A stretch of DNA of 64,000 bases. Source: an uncultured Stenotrophomonas sp. (GTDB lineage: Bacteria > Pseudomonadota > Gammaproteobacteria > Xanthomonadales > Xanthomonadaceae). This document shows, one piece after another, positions 43,921-53,165 of this stretch (position 1 is the first letter of the stretch; each line of letters begins with the position of its first letter). The notes under the pieces are model-generated. The model did not search any database and was not told the DNA's origin. It worked only from the letters and a program-made list of their open reading frames with translations. The stretch spans positions 46,763 to 110,762 of the forward strand of contig NZ_CAMFIA010000013.1 in assembly GCF_945952405.1 (NCBI RefSeq), written 5' to 3'. The translations under genes and the position numbers were made by a program.

Positions 43921-44469
43921 ATGGCTCTCACCGCCACCATCCGCAAGGCCGAACTGCAGATCAGCGACATGGATCGCGGCTACTACGCGACCCACAACCT
44001 GACCCTGGCCCAGCACCCGTCCGAGACCGACGAGCGCCTGATGGTGCGCCTGCTCGCCTTTGCCCTCAACGCCGGCGACCGCCTGGAGTTCGGCCGCGGC
44101 CTGAGCACCGACGACGAGCCGGACCTGTGGGAACACGACTACACCGGCGACATCCTGCAGTGGATCGACCTCGGCCACCCGGACGAATCGCGCATCCGCA
44201 AGGCCTGCAACCGCAGCCGCAACGTGCAGGTGGTCAACTATGGCGGCAACGCCTCGGACATCTGGTGGGGCAAGCAGGGTAAGGGCCTGGCGCGATTCGA
44301 CAATCTCTCGGTGGTCGATCTGGAGGGCGGCTTCGTCGAGCGCTGGGGCCAGCAGATCCAGCGCGCCATGCGCTGGAGCGTGCTGATCCAGGACGGCGAG
44401 GTGCAGCTGCTCAACGATCAGATCCAGCTCGATGTGATCCCGGACTGGCGCAAGCGCGCCAAGGCATGA
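43921..44469 (+). CDS. yaeQ: YaeQ family protein
   Basis: A 182-residue protein matching the YaeQ family along its length: MALTATIRKAELQISDMDRG at the start, HPSETDERLMVRLLAFAL and GWIDLGHPDE-type motif in the middle. The structure is PD-(D/E)XK-nuclease-like, with the ETDERL and QWIDLG acidic residues in the right places; cellular role unknown (the E. coli gene was found as a suppressor of rfaH loss). Its TGA overlaps the start of the flavoprotein gene (ATGA). Confidence 0.9.
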   Translation: MALTATIRKAELQISDMDRGYYATHNLTLAQHPSETDERLMVRLLAFALNAGDRLEFGRGLSTDDEPDLWEHDYTGDILQWIDLGHPDESRIRKACNRSRNVQVVNYGGNASDIWWGKQGKGLARFDNLSVVDLEGGFVERWGQQIQRAMRWSVLIQDGEVQLLNDQIQLDVIPDWRKRAKA

Positions 44470-45650
44470 GCACGATCCGTTGCGATGTGGTGGTCATCGG
44501 TGCCGGCGCGGCCGGGCTGATGACCGCGATCACGGCCGGCCAGCGCGGCCGCCAGGTGCAGGTCATCGACCACGCCAACAAGGTCGGCAAGAAGATCCTG
44601 ATGTCCGGTGGTGGACGCTGCAACTTCACCAATACCGGCACCACGCCGGCCAATTTCCTGTCGGCCAACCCGCATTTCTGCAAGTCGGCACTGGCGCGTT
44701 ACACGCCCTGGCACTTCATCGAGCTGGTGCACAAGCACGGCATCGCCTATCACGAAAAGGAACTGGGCCAGCTGTTCTGCGACATCTCGTCCAAGCAGAT
44801 CGTGAAAATGCTGGTGGACGAATGCCAGGCGGCCGGTGCGCAGATCCGTACCCAGTGCAGCGTCGAGCGCATCGAGCACGGCAGCGACGGTTTCCGGGTG
44901 CACACCACGCAGGGGTTGTTCCACTGCGCCTCGCTGGTGGTGGCCACCGGCGGCCTGTCGATTCCCAGCCTCGGCGCCACCGGTTTCGGCTATGAAATCG
45001 CGCGCCAGTTCGGCCACCCGGTGCTGCCCACCCGCGCCGGCCTGGTGCCGCTGACGCTCAGCGGCACGCACCAGGAGCGGCTGGCAGATCTCAGCGGCGT
45101 CGCCCTGCCGGTCGAAGCGCGCTGCAATGGAAAGCAGTTCCAGAACTTCATGCTGCTGACCCACCGCGGCGTGAGCGGGCCGGCGATCCTGCAGATCTCC
45201 TCGTTCTGGCAGCCCGGCGATGCGCTGGAGCTGGACCTGCTGCCCGGCCAGGATGCCGGTGAGTGGCTGCGCCAGATGAAGCGCGAGCGACCGGCCGCCG
45301 AGCTGCGCACGGTGCTGGCCGAGGTACTGCCCAAGCGGCTTGCACAGCGCCTGTGCGAGCACTGGCTGCCCGACCGCCCGGTGCGCCAGCTGGACGAGCC
45401 GGTGCTGCGCCAGGCGGCGCAGCTGCTGGGCGCGTTCCCGCTGGTGGCCAGTGGCACCGAAGGCTATCGCACTGCCGAAGTCACCCTGGGCGGCGTGGAC
45501 ACCGCCGAGGTCTCATCGTCCACGATGGAATCCAAGCGCGTTCCCGGCCTGCATTTCGTCGGCGAGGTATTGGATGTGACCGGCTGGCTGGGCGGCTACA
45601 ACTTCCAGTGGGCCTGGGCCAGCGGCCATGCGGCCGGCGGCGTGGTGTGA
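44466..45650 (+). CDS. HI0933/YhiN-family flavoprotein
   Basis: A 394-residue FAD-dependent oxidoreductase. The dinucleotide-binding motif is VVVIGAGAAGLMTAI at the N-terminus, followed by KILMSGGGRCNFTN and the second FAD motif GLHFVGEVLDVTGWLGGYN at the C-terminus. These are the family's diagnostic signatures. The substrate is unknown. Coupled to yaeQ by ATGA overlap. Confidence 0.92.
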   Translation: MSTIRCDVVVIGAGAAGLMTAITAGQRGRQVQVIDHANKVGKKILMSGGGRCNFTNTGTTPANFLSANPHFCKSALARYTPWHFIELVHKHGIAYHEKELGQLFCDISSKQIVKMLVDECQAAGAQIRTQCSVERIEHGSDGFRVHTTQGLFHCASLVVATGGLSIPSLGATGFGYEIARQFGHPVLPTRAGLVPLTLSGTHQERLADLSGVALPVEARCNGKQFQNFMLLTHRGVSGPAILQISSFWQPGDALELDLLPGQDAGEWLRQMKRERPAAELRTVLAEVLPKRLAQRLCEHWLPDRPVRQLDEPVLRQAAQLLGAFPLVASGTEGYRTAEVTLGGVDTAEVSSSTMESKRVPGLHFVGEVLDVTGWLGGYNFQWAWASGHAAGGVV

Positions 45651-45741
45651 ACCACATCGCCGTTCCGGGTGCGCAAGCGGGGCGCGCATGGACGGTTCGC
45701 CGCGCATCGTGTATCTAGATTTGCAGATTGGGGAGCAGTGC

Positions 45742-47811
45742 ATGCAGAACGCGAACGACATCACCATCCGCCTGCTAATCGTCGACGACAGCGGCGAGAA
45801 CGCTGAAGCCATCGTCAGCGCCCTGCGCAACAGCGGCATCGCGGTGCGCCCATCGCGCCCGCAGGATGCGGCCGAGCTGGCCCAGGTGCTGGCCAGCCAG
45901 GCCATCGACCTGGTGCTGGCCTCGCCCTCGCAGGGTATTCCGCTGCCCTTGGTGGCCCAGCACATCGCCGCCAGCGGCAAGGACATCCCACTGGTGCTGC
46001 TCGCCGAGCGCATCGACGAGGACGAGCTGGTGCAGGCCAGCAGCCATGGCATCCGTGCCCTCGCCCTGCGCCAGCGCCCCGAACACCTGCTCGCGGTGGT
46101 CCGTGACCAGTGGGTGGACCTGCAGGCGCGCCGCGGCCTGCGACGCATCGAGGCGCAGATGCGCGAGACCGAGCGCCGCTGCGACGCGTTGATCGCGTCC
46201 TCGCGCGATCCGATCGCCTACGTGCATGAAGGCATGCACATCCGCGCCAACGACGCCTACCTGGAGATGTTCGGCTACGCGCATTTCGACGACATCGAAG
46301 GCATTTCACTGCTGGACATGGTCGCTGCCCAGCACGTGGAGGGGTTCAAGCAGCTGCTGAAGGGCCTCAGCCGTGGCGAGGCGCCGCCGCCGCAGTACCA
46401 GCTCGATGCCCGTCACGAGGATGGCAGCGCCTTCCCGGCGACGATGGAGTTCACCGCCGCCACCTACGAAGGCGAGTCCTGCCTGCAGGTGGTGCTCCGC
46501 CGCCGCATGGAGTTCGACCCGGAGCTGGCGCGCGAAGTCGAGGACCTGCGCCAGCGCGACCAGGTCACCGGCCTGCTCAACCGCCCGACCTTCATGCTGC
46601 AGCTGGAAAGCGCAGTGGCCCAGGCCGGCCGCAGCGAAGGCCAGTTCGGCCTGCTGCTGATCGAACCGGACCACTACGCGCGCCTGCTGCCGGACATCGG
46701 CCTGGCCTCGGCCGACACCCTGATCGGCGCCCTCGCCGCGCTGCTCGCCGACGTGGTCGGCGGGGACGCGCAGCTGGCCCGCTTCGGCGAACACAATTTC
46801 GCCGTGCTGCTGGCCGCGCCGTATGCGCAAACCGTGGCACTGGCCGAGCGCATCCGCGAGGCCTACGCCGCGCACGTGTTCAGCATCGGCGCGCGATCGG
46901 CCACGGTGACCGTCAGCATCGGTGGCGTGCAGGTCGGCGAGAAGATCGCCAGCATCGGCCAGGTACTGGCGCGCGCCAGCGAATGCACGCATGCCGCTGC
47001 GCAGCTGGGCAACACCTGCCGCATCTTCGACCCGGCCGCCGCCGATCGCGTCGAGGAAGAGCGCGTGCTGCGCTGGGTCGCACGCATCCGCGAAGCGCTG
47101 GCCGGCGACGGCTTCCAGCTGCACTACCAGCCGGTGCTGAACCTGCAGGGCGAGCCGCTGGAGCTGTACGAGGCCTACCTGCGCCTGGAGCACAACGGCG
47201 AACTGTTGAGCCCGACGGCCTTCCTCGGCATCGCCGAGGAACACGGCCTGCTCGCCGACATCAACCGCTGGGTGGTGACCCAGGCGATTGCGGTGCTGGG
47301 CCAGCGCGCACGCGCAGGCAACGCCACCCAGGTGCTGGTCAAGGTCACGCCGGAGTCGTTCGAGGATCCGCAGATGATCGCCACCCTGCGCCGCGAACTG
47401 CAGGCCCAGGGCGTACCCGGCGAACGCCTGTGGCTGCACGCACCGGAAGCGAAAGTGTTCACCCACCTGCGCAGCGCGCAGCAGTTCCTGGCCGAGGTCT
47501 CGCCGCTGGGCTGCCGGATCGGCCTGGAACAGTTCGGCTCGGGCCTGGATTCGTTCCAGCTGCTGGCCCACTTCCAGCCGCAGTTCCTCAAGCTGGACCG
47601 CGGCTTCACCAGCGACCTGGCCGCCACCCGCGAGAACATCGACCGTATCAGCCAGATCACCGCGCGTGCGCAGGAAGCCGGCATCCGCACCATCGCCGAG
47701 TTCGTCAGCGACGCCAATTCGATGACCCTGCTGTTCAGCGCCGGCGTGGACTACGTGCAGGGCGATTTCGTCGGCCCGGCGCTGCCGGAAATGGGCTTCG
47801 AGTTCGGCTGA
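45742..47811 (+). CDS. fimX: FimX-like type IV pilus regulator (REC-PAS-GGDEF-EAL)
   Basis: A 689-residue protein: a receiver-like domain (residues 1-125, with IVDDSGEN), PAS (145-255), GGDEF and EAL domains. Both output domains are degenerate: RFGEHNF in place of GGDEF (about residue 347) and EAYLRLE in place of EAL-LR (about 477). This matches FimX of Pseudomonas and Xanthomonas, which binds c-di-GMP with its inactive EAL domain and promotes type IV pilus assembly at the pole through PilZ and PilB. The ATG at 45742 follows GGGAG. pilF is in the same window but not linked. Orthology is inferred from domain order and the loss of the motifs. Confidence 0.85.
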   Translation: MQNANDITIRLLIVDDSGENAEAIVSALRNSGIAVRPSRPQDAAELAQVLASQAIDLVLASPSQGIPLPLVAQHIAASGKDIPLVLLAERIDEDELVQASSHGIRALALRQRPEHLLAVVRDQWVDLQARRGLRRIEAQMRETERRCDALIASSRDPIAYVHEGMHIRANDAYLEMFGYAHFDDIEGISLLDMVAAQHVEGFKQLLKGLSRGEAPPPQYQLDARHEDGSAFPATMEFTAATYEGESCLQVVLRRRMEFDPELAREVEDLRQRDQVTGLLNRPTFMLQLESAVAQAGRSEGQFGLLLIEPDHYARLLPDIGLASADTLIGALAALLADVVGGDAQLARFGEHNFAVLLAAPYAQTVALAERIREAYAAHVFSIGARSATVTVSIGGVQVGEKIASIGQVLARASECTHAAAQLGNTCRIFDPAAADRVEEERVLRWVARIREALAGDGFQLHYQPVLNLQGEPLELYEAYLRLEHNGELLSPTAFLGIAEEHGLLADINRWVVTQAIAVLGQRARAGNATQVLVKVTPESFEDPQMIATLRRELQAQGVPGERLWLHAPEAKVFTHLRSAQQFLAEVSPLGCRIGLEQFGSGLDSFQLLAHFQPQFLKLDRGFTSDLAATRENIDRISQITARAQEAGIRTIAEFVSDANSMTLLFSAGVDYVQGDFVGPALPEMGFEFG

Positions 47812-47840
47812 CCAAAGGGGCTGCTCACCAGCTCCACCCC

Positions 47841-47864
47841 GGTAGTGCCGGCCGCTGGCCGGCA
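47841..47864 (+). repeat. SMAG/REP-like unit, left of fabV
   Basis: A single 24-base copy of the GGTAGTGCCGGCC unit. An inverted identical copy is at 49670-49693, so the two flank fabV. Confidence 0.8.
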
Positions 47865-47881
47865 GCCACCTCCCCGCAAAC

Positions 47882-47906
47882 AAAAGGCCGGCTTGCGCCG
47901 GCCTTT
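47882..47906. terminator. Bidirectional terminator between fimX and fabV
   Basis: A ten-base stem AAAGGCCGGC/GCCGGCCTTT with a TTGC loop between convergent genes. The U-tracts are short (three to four). Confidence 0.75.
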
Positions 47907-47913
47907 CGGTTGA

Positions 47914-49173
47914 TCAGGTCATGTCGACCAGGTGCTCGATCTTCACGTCCGGGTTGACGTCCGCTTCGTAGTCGACGCCGTCCACGCCGAACCCGAACAG
48001 GCGCAGGAAGTCGGCCTTGTAGCCGGCCAGATCGCTGATCTCGTACAGGTTCTCGTTGGTCACCTGCGGCCACAGCGCGACCACCTTGCCCTGCACGTCC
48101 GCGGCCATTTCCTTGTAGTCGGCACGCAGGCGGCCTTCCTCATCGATCAGCGCGACGGTGTGGCCATCGGCATCGACCAGATCGTGGCGCAGGCGATCGA
48201 CCGCCACGCCATCGGCCTTGCCGCCGTAGAGGATGTCGTACAGCACGTCCAGCTGCTCGATGCAGCCTTCATGGGTACCCTTTTCCTTCATCACCTTGAA
48301 CAGCAGCGACAGGTACAGCGGCATGGTCGGAATGGCCGAGCTGGCCTGGGTGACCACCGCCTTCAGCACCGACACGCGCGCGTCGCCACCGATCTTCGCC
48401 AGCGACTCGCGCAGGCCGAGCACCTTGTTGTCCAGGTCCTTCTTGGCCGCGCCGATCGAACCATTCCAGTAGATGGCCTGGGTGATCTCTTCGCCGACGT
48501 AGGTGAAGGCGGTGGTGGTGCAGCCATTGGCCAGCACACCGGCATCGGCCAGTGCATCGATCCACATCTGCCAGTCTTCGCCGCCCATGACCGCGACGGT
48601 GCCGGCGATTTCTTCCGGGGTGGCCGGCTGCAGGGTGGTCTCGGTGATCACTTCCTTGTCGGTATCCAGTCCACGCAGGGTGATCTGCTCACCGATCGGC
48701 TTCAGCGTCGAGCTGATGATCTCGCCGCTCTTCGGGTGCTTGCGGCGCGGCGCAGCCAGGCTGTAAACGACCTGGTCGACCTGGCCGAGGTCGGCCTTGA
48801 TCATCTCGATGGCCTTGGCCTTCACTTCATCGGAGAAGGCATCGCCGTTGATGCTCTTGGCATACAGGCCGGCTTCGTCGGCGTACTTGTGGAAGGCGGC
48901 CGAGTTGTACCAGCCGGCGGTACCCGGCTTGGTCTCGCTGCCCGGACGCTCGAAGAAGATGCCCAGGGTGGCCGCGCCGCTGCCGAAGGCGGCGGTGATG
49001 CGCGCCGCCAGGCCGTAGCCGGTGGAAGCACCGATCACCAGCACGCGCTTGGGGCCATTCTGGATCGGCGGGCGAGCGCGGATGTAGTCGATCTGCTGCT
49101 TGACCGCGGCTTCGCAGCCGGTCGGGTGGGTGGTGACGCAGATGAAGCCGCGGACGCGCGGTTTGATGACCAT
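47914..49173 (-). CDS. fabV: FabV-type trans-2-enoyl-ACP/CoA reductase
   Basis: A 419-residue NADH-dependent reductase that carries out the last step of fatty-acid elongation. FabV is larger than FabI and has the active-site motif Tyr-x8-Lys, seen here as [10 protein letters not shown]. The N-terminus [20 protein letters not shown] and the cofactor loop [15 protein letters not shown] are typical. FabV enzymes in Pseudomonas, Vibrio and Xanthomonas resist triclosan, so low susceptibility is expected. The ATG at 49173 was used; the open frame beyond it is repeats. Confidence 0.95.
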   Translation of the reverse strand: MVIKPRVRGFICVTTHPTGCEAAVKQQIDYIRARPPIQNGPKRVLVIGASTGYGLAARITAAFGSGAATLGIFFERPGSETKPGTAGWYNSAAFHKYADEAGLYAKSINGDAFSDEVKAKAIEMIKADLGQVDQVVYSLAAPRRKHPKSGEIISSTLKPIGEQITLRGLDTDKEVITETTLQPATPEEIAGTVAVMGGEDWQMWIDALADAGVLANGCTTTAFTYVGEEITQAIYWNGSIGAAKKDLDNKVLGLRESLAKIGGDARVSVLKAVVTQASSAIPTMPLYLSLLFKVMKEKGTHEGCIEQLDVLYDILYGGKADGVAVDRLRHDLVDADGHTVALIDEEGRLRADYKEMAADVQGKVVALWPQVTNENLYEISDLAGYKADFLRLFGFGVDGVDYEADVNPDVKIEHLVDMT

Positions 49174-49312
49174 GGATACCTCGGGTTGGCAGATGCGGCG
49201 CACGGGGCGCTCAGCAGGAATACGGGCGCGCGCCGGCGCGCGCGAACCGCAGGATCGTAGTGCGCGGGACGCGAATGCACAACCGACGCTGGCGTAGGGT
49301 GGGGTTTGTTCT

Positions 49313-49329
49313 GCAGGGCTGCGCCCTGC
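49313..49329. repeat. 17-base GCAGGGCTGCGCCCTGC palindrome
   Basis: First piece of the 599-base non-coding region between fabV and secF. It is followed by a CTGCAGAGGCAAC segment. The same palindrome (sequence inverted at its centre) is at 39442-39458 and 49700-49716. Confidence 0.65.
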
Positions 49330-49375
49330 ACCTGCAGAGGCAACGTCAACGGCAGAAGCTGGGTTCCTGTGGATT

Positions 49376-49477
49376 GGCGGGGTGGGTCCGGTTGCGGGGG
49401 ACGCCGTAGATCCGTCCATGGAGGCTCGGTCGCGCCATCCATGGCGCTCACGCCCCCGCAACCGGACCCACCCCGCC
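49376..49477. repeat. Palindromic element D2 (52-base core, 25-base arms)
   Basis: Perfect 25-base arms (49376-49400 and 49453-49477, left arm starting GGCGGGGTGGGTCCGG) around a 52-base core (49401-49452) that starts ACGCCGT and matches the core of D1 at 9262-9313. The arm sequences of the two elements are unrelated apart from being G-rich. Confidence 0.75.
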
Positions 49478-49491
49478 TTCGACAGATTTCC

Positions 49492-49716
49492 GCGATCTGT
49501 CGGAACGGCATTCTGCCCTGGTGGCGGTCGACCTTGGTCGACACAGTAGATCCACGCCATGCGTGGATGACTCATTCGATATCCGGCAGATGTGCCGACC
49601 AAGGTCGACACCTACCAACAGCCGCAGGAATCTGTCGGAGGTGGGGCCATCCCACGGAATGCACGCTGTTGCCGGCCAGCGGCCGGCACTACCGTGGGTG
49701 CAGGGCGCAGCCCTGC
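49492..49716. repeat. Stack of dispersed repeats before secF
   Basis: In order: the 27-base block identical to 33848-33874; a TCGACCTTGGTCGA palindrome; the 23-base GTAG palindrome (49546-49568); a reverse GTAG-type unit (49592-49616); a reverse SMAG unit (49670-49693); and the 17-base palindrome (49700-49716). No ORF and no promoter was identified. It lies upstream of fabV and downstream of secF, both on the minus strand. Confidence 0.75.
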
Positions 49717-49772
49717 AAACAGAAAACCCCGCTTGCGCGGGGTTCTCCGTGTGTTGCGTGCCGCGCGAACGC

Positions 49773-50753
49773 TTACGGGCGACGGGCCAGCGCCTCGACG
49801 TCCTTCGCCTTCGGCAGCAGGTCCTGCTTGCTCACGCGCAGGAAGCCGATCGTCAGCATAGGCACCGCCACCAGGATCGAGGACAGCACCACGATCACCG
49901 CACCGATCATGTGCGTCTCGGCCAGGCCTTCCATCGAGCTGCCACCGTACATGTACAGCGCCAGCGCCGACAGGAAGAACATCACCGCGGTGATCACCGT
50001 ACGCGACAGCGTCTGGTTGATCGAGCGGTTCAGCACTTCCATCGAGTCAACGCGCAGGCTGCGGAAGTTCTCGCGGACGCGGTCGAACACCACGATGATG
50101 TCGTTGATCGCAAAGCCCATCACCGACAGCAGGCCGGCCAGCACGGTCAGGTCGAACTCGCGGCCCAGCAGCGACACATAGGCCACCGTCACGATCAGGT
50201 CGAACATGGCCACGATACTGGCGGTGACCGCGAACTTCCATTCGAAGCGCACCGCGATGTAGATCAGGAAGCCGGCCAGCATGAAGATGGTGGCGTACAG
50301 GCCATTCATCGCCAGGTCCTTGCCGATCTGCGGACCCACGAACTCGTTGCGCAGCACGGTGGCCTGGTTGTCCGTGGTGGACAGGGCCTTGACCACGGCG
50401 GCGGCCGTGGCCTTGTCCTCGGCCGCGGCATCACCGGTACCCGGGGCATGCTCGCCGTGCGGGGCCAGGCGGATCAGCAGGTCGGTGTTGCCACCGACGC
50501 TCTGCACCTGGGCGCCCTCGAAGCCGTTCTGCTCGAGCTTGGTACGGACCTGCTCGACGTCCACCGCGCGATCGAAGCGGGCCTCGATCAGGGTGCCGCC
50601 GGTGAAGTCCAGCGCATAGTTGAAGCCCTTGAAGCCGATGATGGCAATCGAGGCCAGGAACACCACGATGGTGACCGCCATGGCGACATGGCGCCACCGC
50701 ATGAAGTCGATCTTGGTGTCGTTCGGGAGGATGTGCAGCGGAAACAGTTTCAT
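49773..50753 (-). CDS. secF: Protein translocase subunit SecF
   Basis: A 326-residue membrane protein with six helices and the first periplasmic loop. IDFMRWRHVAM begins the first helix region, FTGGTLIEARFD is the family motif after it, and the later helices carry GFAINDIIVVFDRVREN and the SINQTLSRTVITA motif. SecF with SecD uses the proton gradient to pull proteins through SecYEG. It starts 15 bases after secD in the yajC-secD-secF operon. Confidence 0.96.
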   Translation of the reverse strand: MKLFPLHILPNDTKIDFMRWRHVAMAVTIVVFLASIAIIGFKGFNYALDFTGGTLIEARFDRAVDVEQVRTKLEQNGFEGAQVQSVGGNTDLLIRLAPHGEHAPGTGDAAAEDKATAAAVVKALSTTDNQATVLRNEFVGPQIGKDLAMNGLYATIFMLAGFLIYIAVRFEWKFAVTASIVAMFDLIVTVAYVSLLGREFDLTVLAGLLSVMGFAINDIIVVFDRVRENFRSLRVDSMEVLNRSINQTLSRTVITAVMFFLSALALYMYGGSSMEGLAETHMIGAVIVVLSSILVAVPMLTIGFLRVSKQDLLPKAKDVEALARRP

Positions 50754-50768
50754 GTGCGTGTCGTCCCG

Positions 50769-52625
50769 TCAGATGGCCACGTTCTGGAGCTTCTTGCGGC
50801 CGCCGTAGATCAGCGTCGCCAGAGCGCGCGACACGGTGATCGCGGTGAACATGGAGGCGAAAATACCGATGATCATGGTCAGCGCGAAGCCCTTCAGCGG
50901 ACCGGTACCGAATGCGAACAGCGCCACACCGACGATCAGGCCGGTCAGGTTGGCGTCGAGGATGGTGCCCGAAGCACGCTCGTAACCGGTCACGATCGCG
51001 GTCTTGCCCGGCACGCCGGCACGCAGCTCTTCACGGATACGCTCGTTGATCAGCACGTTGGCGTCCACCGACAGGCCGACCGACAACGCCAGGCCGGCGA
51101 AGCCCGGCAGGGTCATGGTGGCGCCGAACATCGACATCACGGCAACCACGATCAGCAGGTTGAACAGCATCGCGATCGAGGTGATCACGCCGAACATGCG
51201 GTAGTAGATGCTGAAGAACACCAGGGTGAACAGGAATGCGAACACCACTGCGCGCATGCCGTTCTTGACGTTCTCGGCACCCAGGCTCGGGCCGACCACG
51301 CGCTCTTCGACGAAGTCCATCGGCGCCGCCAGCGAGCCGGACTTCAGCAGCTTGGCCAGGTCCTCGGCTTCCTTCTTCTGCAGGCCGGTGGTCTGGAAGT
51401 TCTTGCCGAACACGCCATTGATGTTGGCCACCGAGATCACTTCCTCGTTGACCTTGAAACCACGCACTTCCTGCCCATCCACCACGGTCACGGTCGGCAC
51501 GCGCTCGGTGTAGACCACCGCCATCGGCTTGTTCACGTTGGCGCTGGTGAAGTCGAACATGCGCTGGCCGCCGACGTTGTTCAGCGTCACGCTGACTGCC
51601 GGGGAGCCACTGTTGGAATCGGTCACCGCCTGCGCGCCGACCATCTGGTCGCCGGTGACGATCACGCGCTTGTTCAGCAGGATCGGGCCGCGGCCATCAC
51701 GCTGCTGGTAGACCTTGGCTTCCGGCGGGATGCGGCCGGCGGCGATGGCGTCCTGCGCATTGCCTTCGACCACCGCACGGTATTCCAGGGTGGCGGTGGC
51801 ACCGATCATGCGCTTGGCTTCGGCGGTGTCCTGCACGCCGGGCAGCTGCACGACCACGCGGTCGGCACCCTGGCGCTGGATGATCGGCTCGGCCACGCCG
51901 AGCTGGTTCACGCGGTTGCGCAGGGTGTTGATGTTCTGCTCGATGGCGCCATTGGCGATCTGTGCGATCTCGGCGTCCGGCACGGTCACCGTGATGCGGC
52001 TGCCGCTGACGTCGTAGCCGAGGGTCGGCTGCGCCTTGACCAGCGCGGTACGGGCACGCTGCGCGGCGTCGTCGCCGGCGGACGGGCTCAGGTTGGCCAC
52101 GATGCTGTTGTCAGCGCGGCGTTCCACCGACTGGTAGGCGATGCGCGCGTCACGCAGGGTGCTGCGCACGTCTTCGGTGTAGGCATCCAGGCGCTTGTCC
52201 AGCGCGGCCTTCTGGTCGACCTGCAGCACGAAGTGCACGCCGCCCTGCAGGTCCAGGCCCAGCACCATCGGACGACCGCCGAGGTTGGCCAGCCAGTCCG
52301 GCACGGTCGAGGCCAGGTTCAGGGCCACGGTGTACTGCTCGCCGACGGTGTCGCGCAGCGCGTCGCTGGCAGCGGACTGTGCCTTCAGGTCCGACAGGCG
52401 GACGATCAGGCTTTCCCCTTCCTTCTCGGCACCGATCGTGGCGATACCGGCCTTCTTCAGGTCGGCCAGCACACGGTCACGCAGCACATCGTCGATCTGC
52501 CCGCCGCGGTTGGCGGTGATCTGGATGGCCGGGTCCTTCTGGTAGATGTTGGGCAGCGCGTACAGCGCGCTGAGCGCCAGTACGATCAGGATGACGACGT
52601 ACTTCCAGCGTGGAAATTCGAGCAT
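50769..52625 (-). CDS. secD: Protein translocase subunit SecD
   Basis: A 618-residue membrane protein: first helix at residues 8-26 (YVVILIVLALSALYALPNI), the large periplasmic P1 domain with LGLDLQGGVHFVLQVD, then five C-terminal helices with SLGAENVKNGMRA, GLSVDANVLINERIREEL and FAFGTGPLKGFALTMIIG. The ATG at 52625 (MLEFPRWKY) is canonical. yajC is 61 bases upstream. Confidence 0.97.
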   Translation of the reverse strand: MLEFPRWKYVVILIVLALSALYALPNIYQKDPAIQITANRGGQIDDVLRDRVLADLKKAGIATIGAEKEGESLIVRLSDLKAQSAASDALRDTVGEQYTVALNLASTVPDWLANLGGRPMVLGLDLQGGVHFVLQVDQKAALDKRLDAYTEDVRSTLRDARIAYQSVERRADNSIVANLSPSAGDDAAQRARTALVKAQPTLGYDVSGSRITVTVPDAEIAQIANGAIEQNINTLRNRVNQLGVAEPIIQRQGADRVVVQLPGVQDTAEAKRMIGATATLEYRAVVEGNAQDAIAAGRIPPEAKVYQQRDGRGPILLNKRVIVTGDQMVGAQAVTDSNSGSPAVSVTLNNVGGQRMFDFTSANVNKPMAVVYTERVPTVTVVDGQEVRGFKVNEEVISVANINGVFGKNFQTTGLQKKEAEDLAKLLKSGSLAAPMDFVEERVVGPSLGAENVKNGMRAVVFAFLFTLVFFSIYYRMFGVITSIAMLFNLLIVVAVMSMFGATMTLPGFAGLALSVGLSVDANVLINERIREELRAGVPGKTAIVTGYERASGTILDANLTGLIVGVALFAFGTGPLKGFALTMIIGIFASMFTAITVSRALATLIYGGRKKLQNVAI

Positions 52626-52686
52626 TGCTTGGGTCCCGCGCGGCGCCATCCCCGGCGCCGCGGTTGTACTTCGGAAAGGGAGTGGC

Positions 52687-53031
52687 TTACTTGGCCGAAT
52701 CCAGGGTGCCGGTCGGCAGCACGCTGCCAACAGCGCCCTTCTGCACGCGGATGCGCACGTTGTCGGCCACTTCGATGGTGATGAAGTTGTCGCCGATATC
52801 GGTGACCTTGCCGGCGATGCCGCCGTTGGTCAGCACTTCGTCGCCACGCTTGATCTTCTCCAGCATGGACTTGTGCTCCTTCTGCCGCTTCATCTGCGGG
52901 CGGATCATCAGGAAGTACATGATGGCGATCAGGATGATCGGGAACAGCAGCGTGGTCAGGCCCATGCCCTGCGGTTGGCCGCCAGCGGCCTGGGCGTGGG
53001 CGGCGGGAATCAGGAAGGCAAGCAGGTTCAT
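52687..53031 (-). CDS. yajC: Preprotein translocase subunit YajC
   Basis: A 114-residue protein with one membrane helix (about residues 22-42, LTTLLFPIILIAIMYFLMIR) and a cytoplasmic domain with RPQMKRQKEHKSML and the VLTNGGIAGKVTDIGDNF motif. YajC joins SecDF. The ATG at 53031 gives MNLLAFLIPAAHAQ. It lies between tgt and secD as in most gammaproteobacteria. Confidence 0.95.
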   Translation of the reverse strand: MNLLAFLIPAAHAQAAGGQPQGMGLTTLLFPIILIAIMYFLMIRPQMKRQKEHKSMLEKIKRGDEVLTNGGIAGKVTDIGDNFITIEVADNVRIRVQKGAVGSVLPTGTLDSAK

Positions 53032-53165
53032 CGTTGGTCCTTTGGTTGGGCGGCGCTTCGGCCGTTTCACGGGCACGAGGTGTCGACCGCGGATCTGGGT
53101 CAGCCTTGAAGTATGCCACGGCCCCGGGCATTCGTCCTTGGGCCGTTTGGCAGGGGGCGTTCGGG

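Noticed and set aside
47841-49693. fabV as cargo of an insertion sequence
   Set aside because: No transposase or target duplication seen; the flanking units are the common SMAG repeats. Kept only as a low-interest finding.
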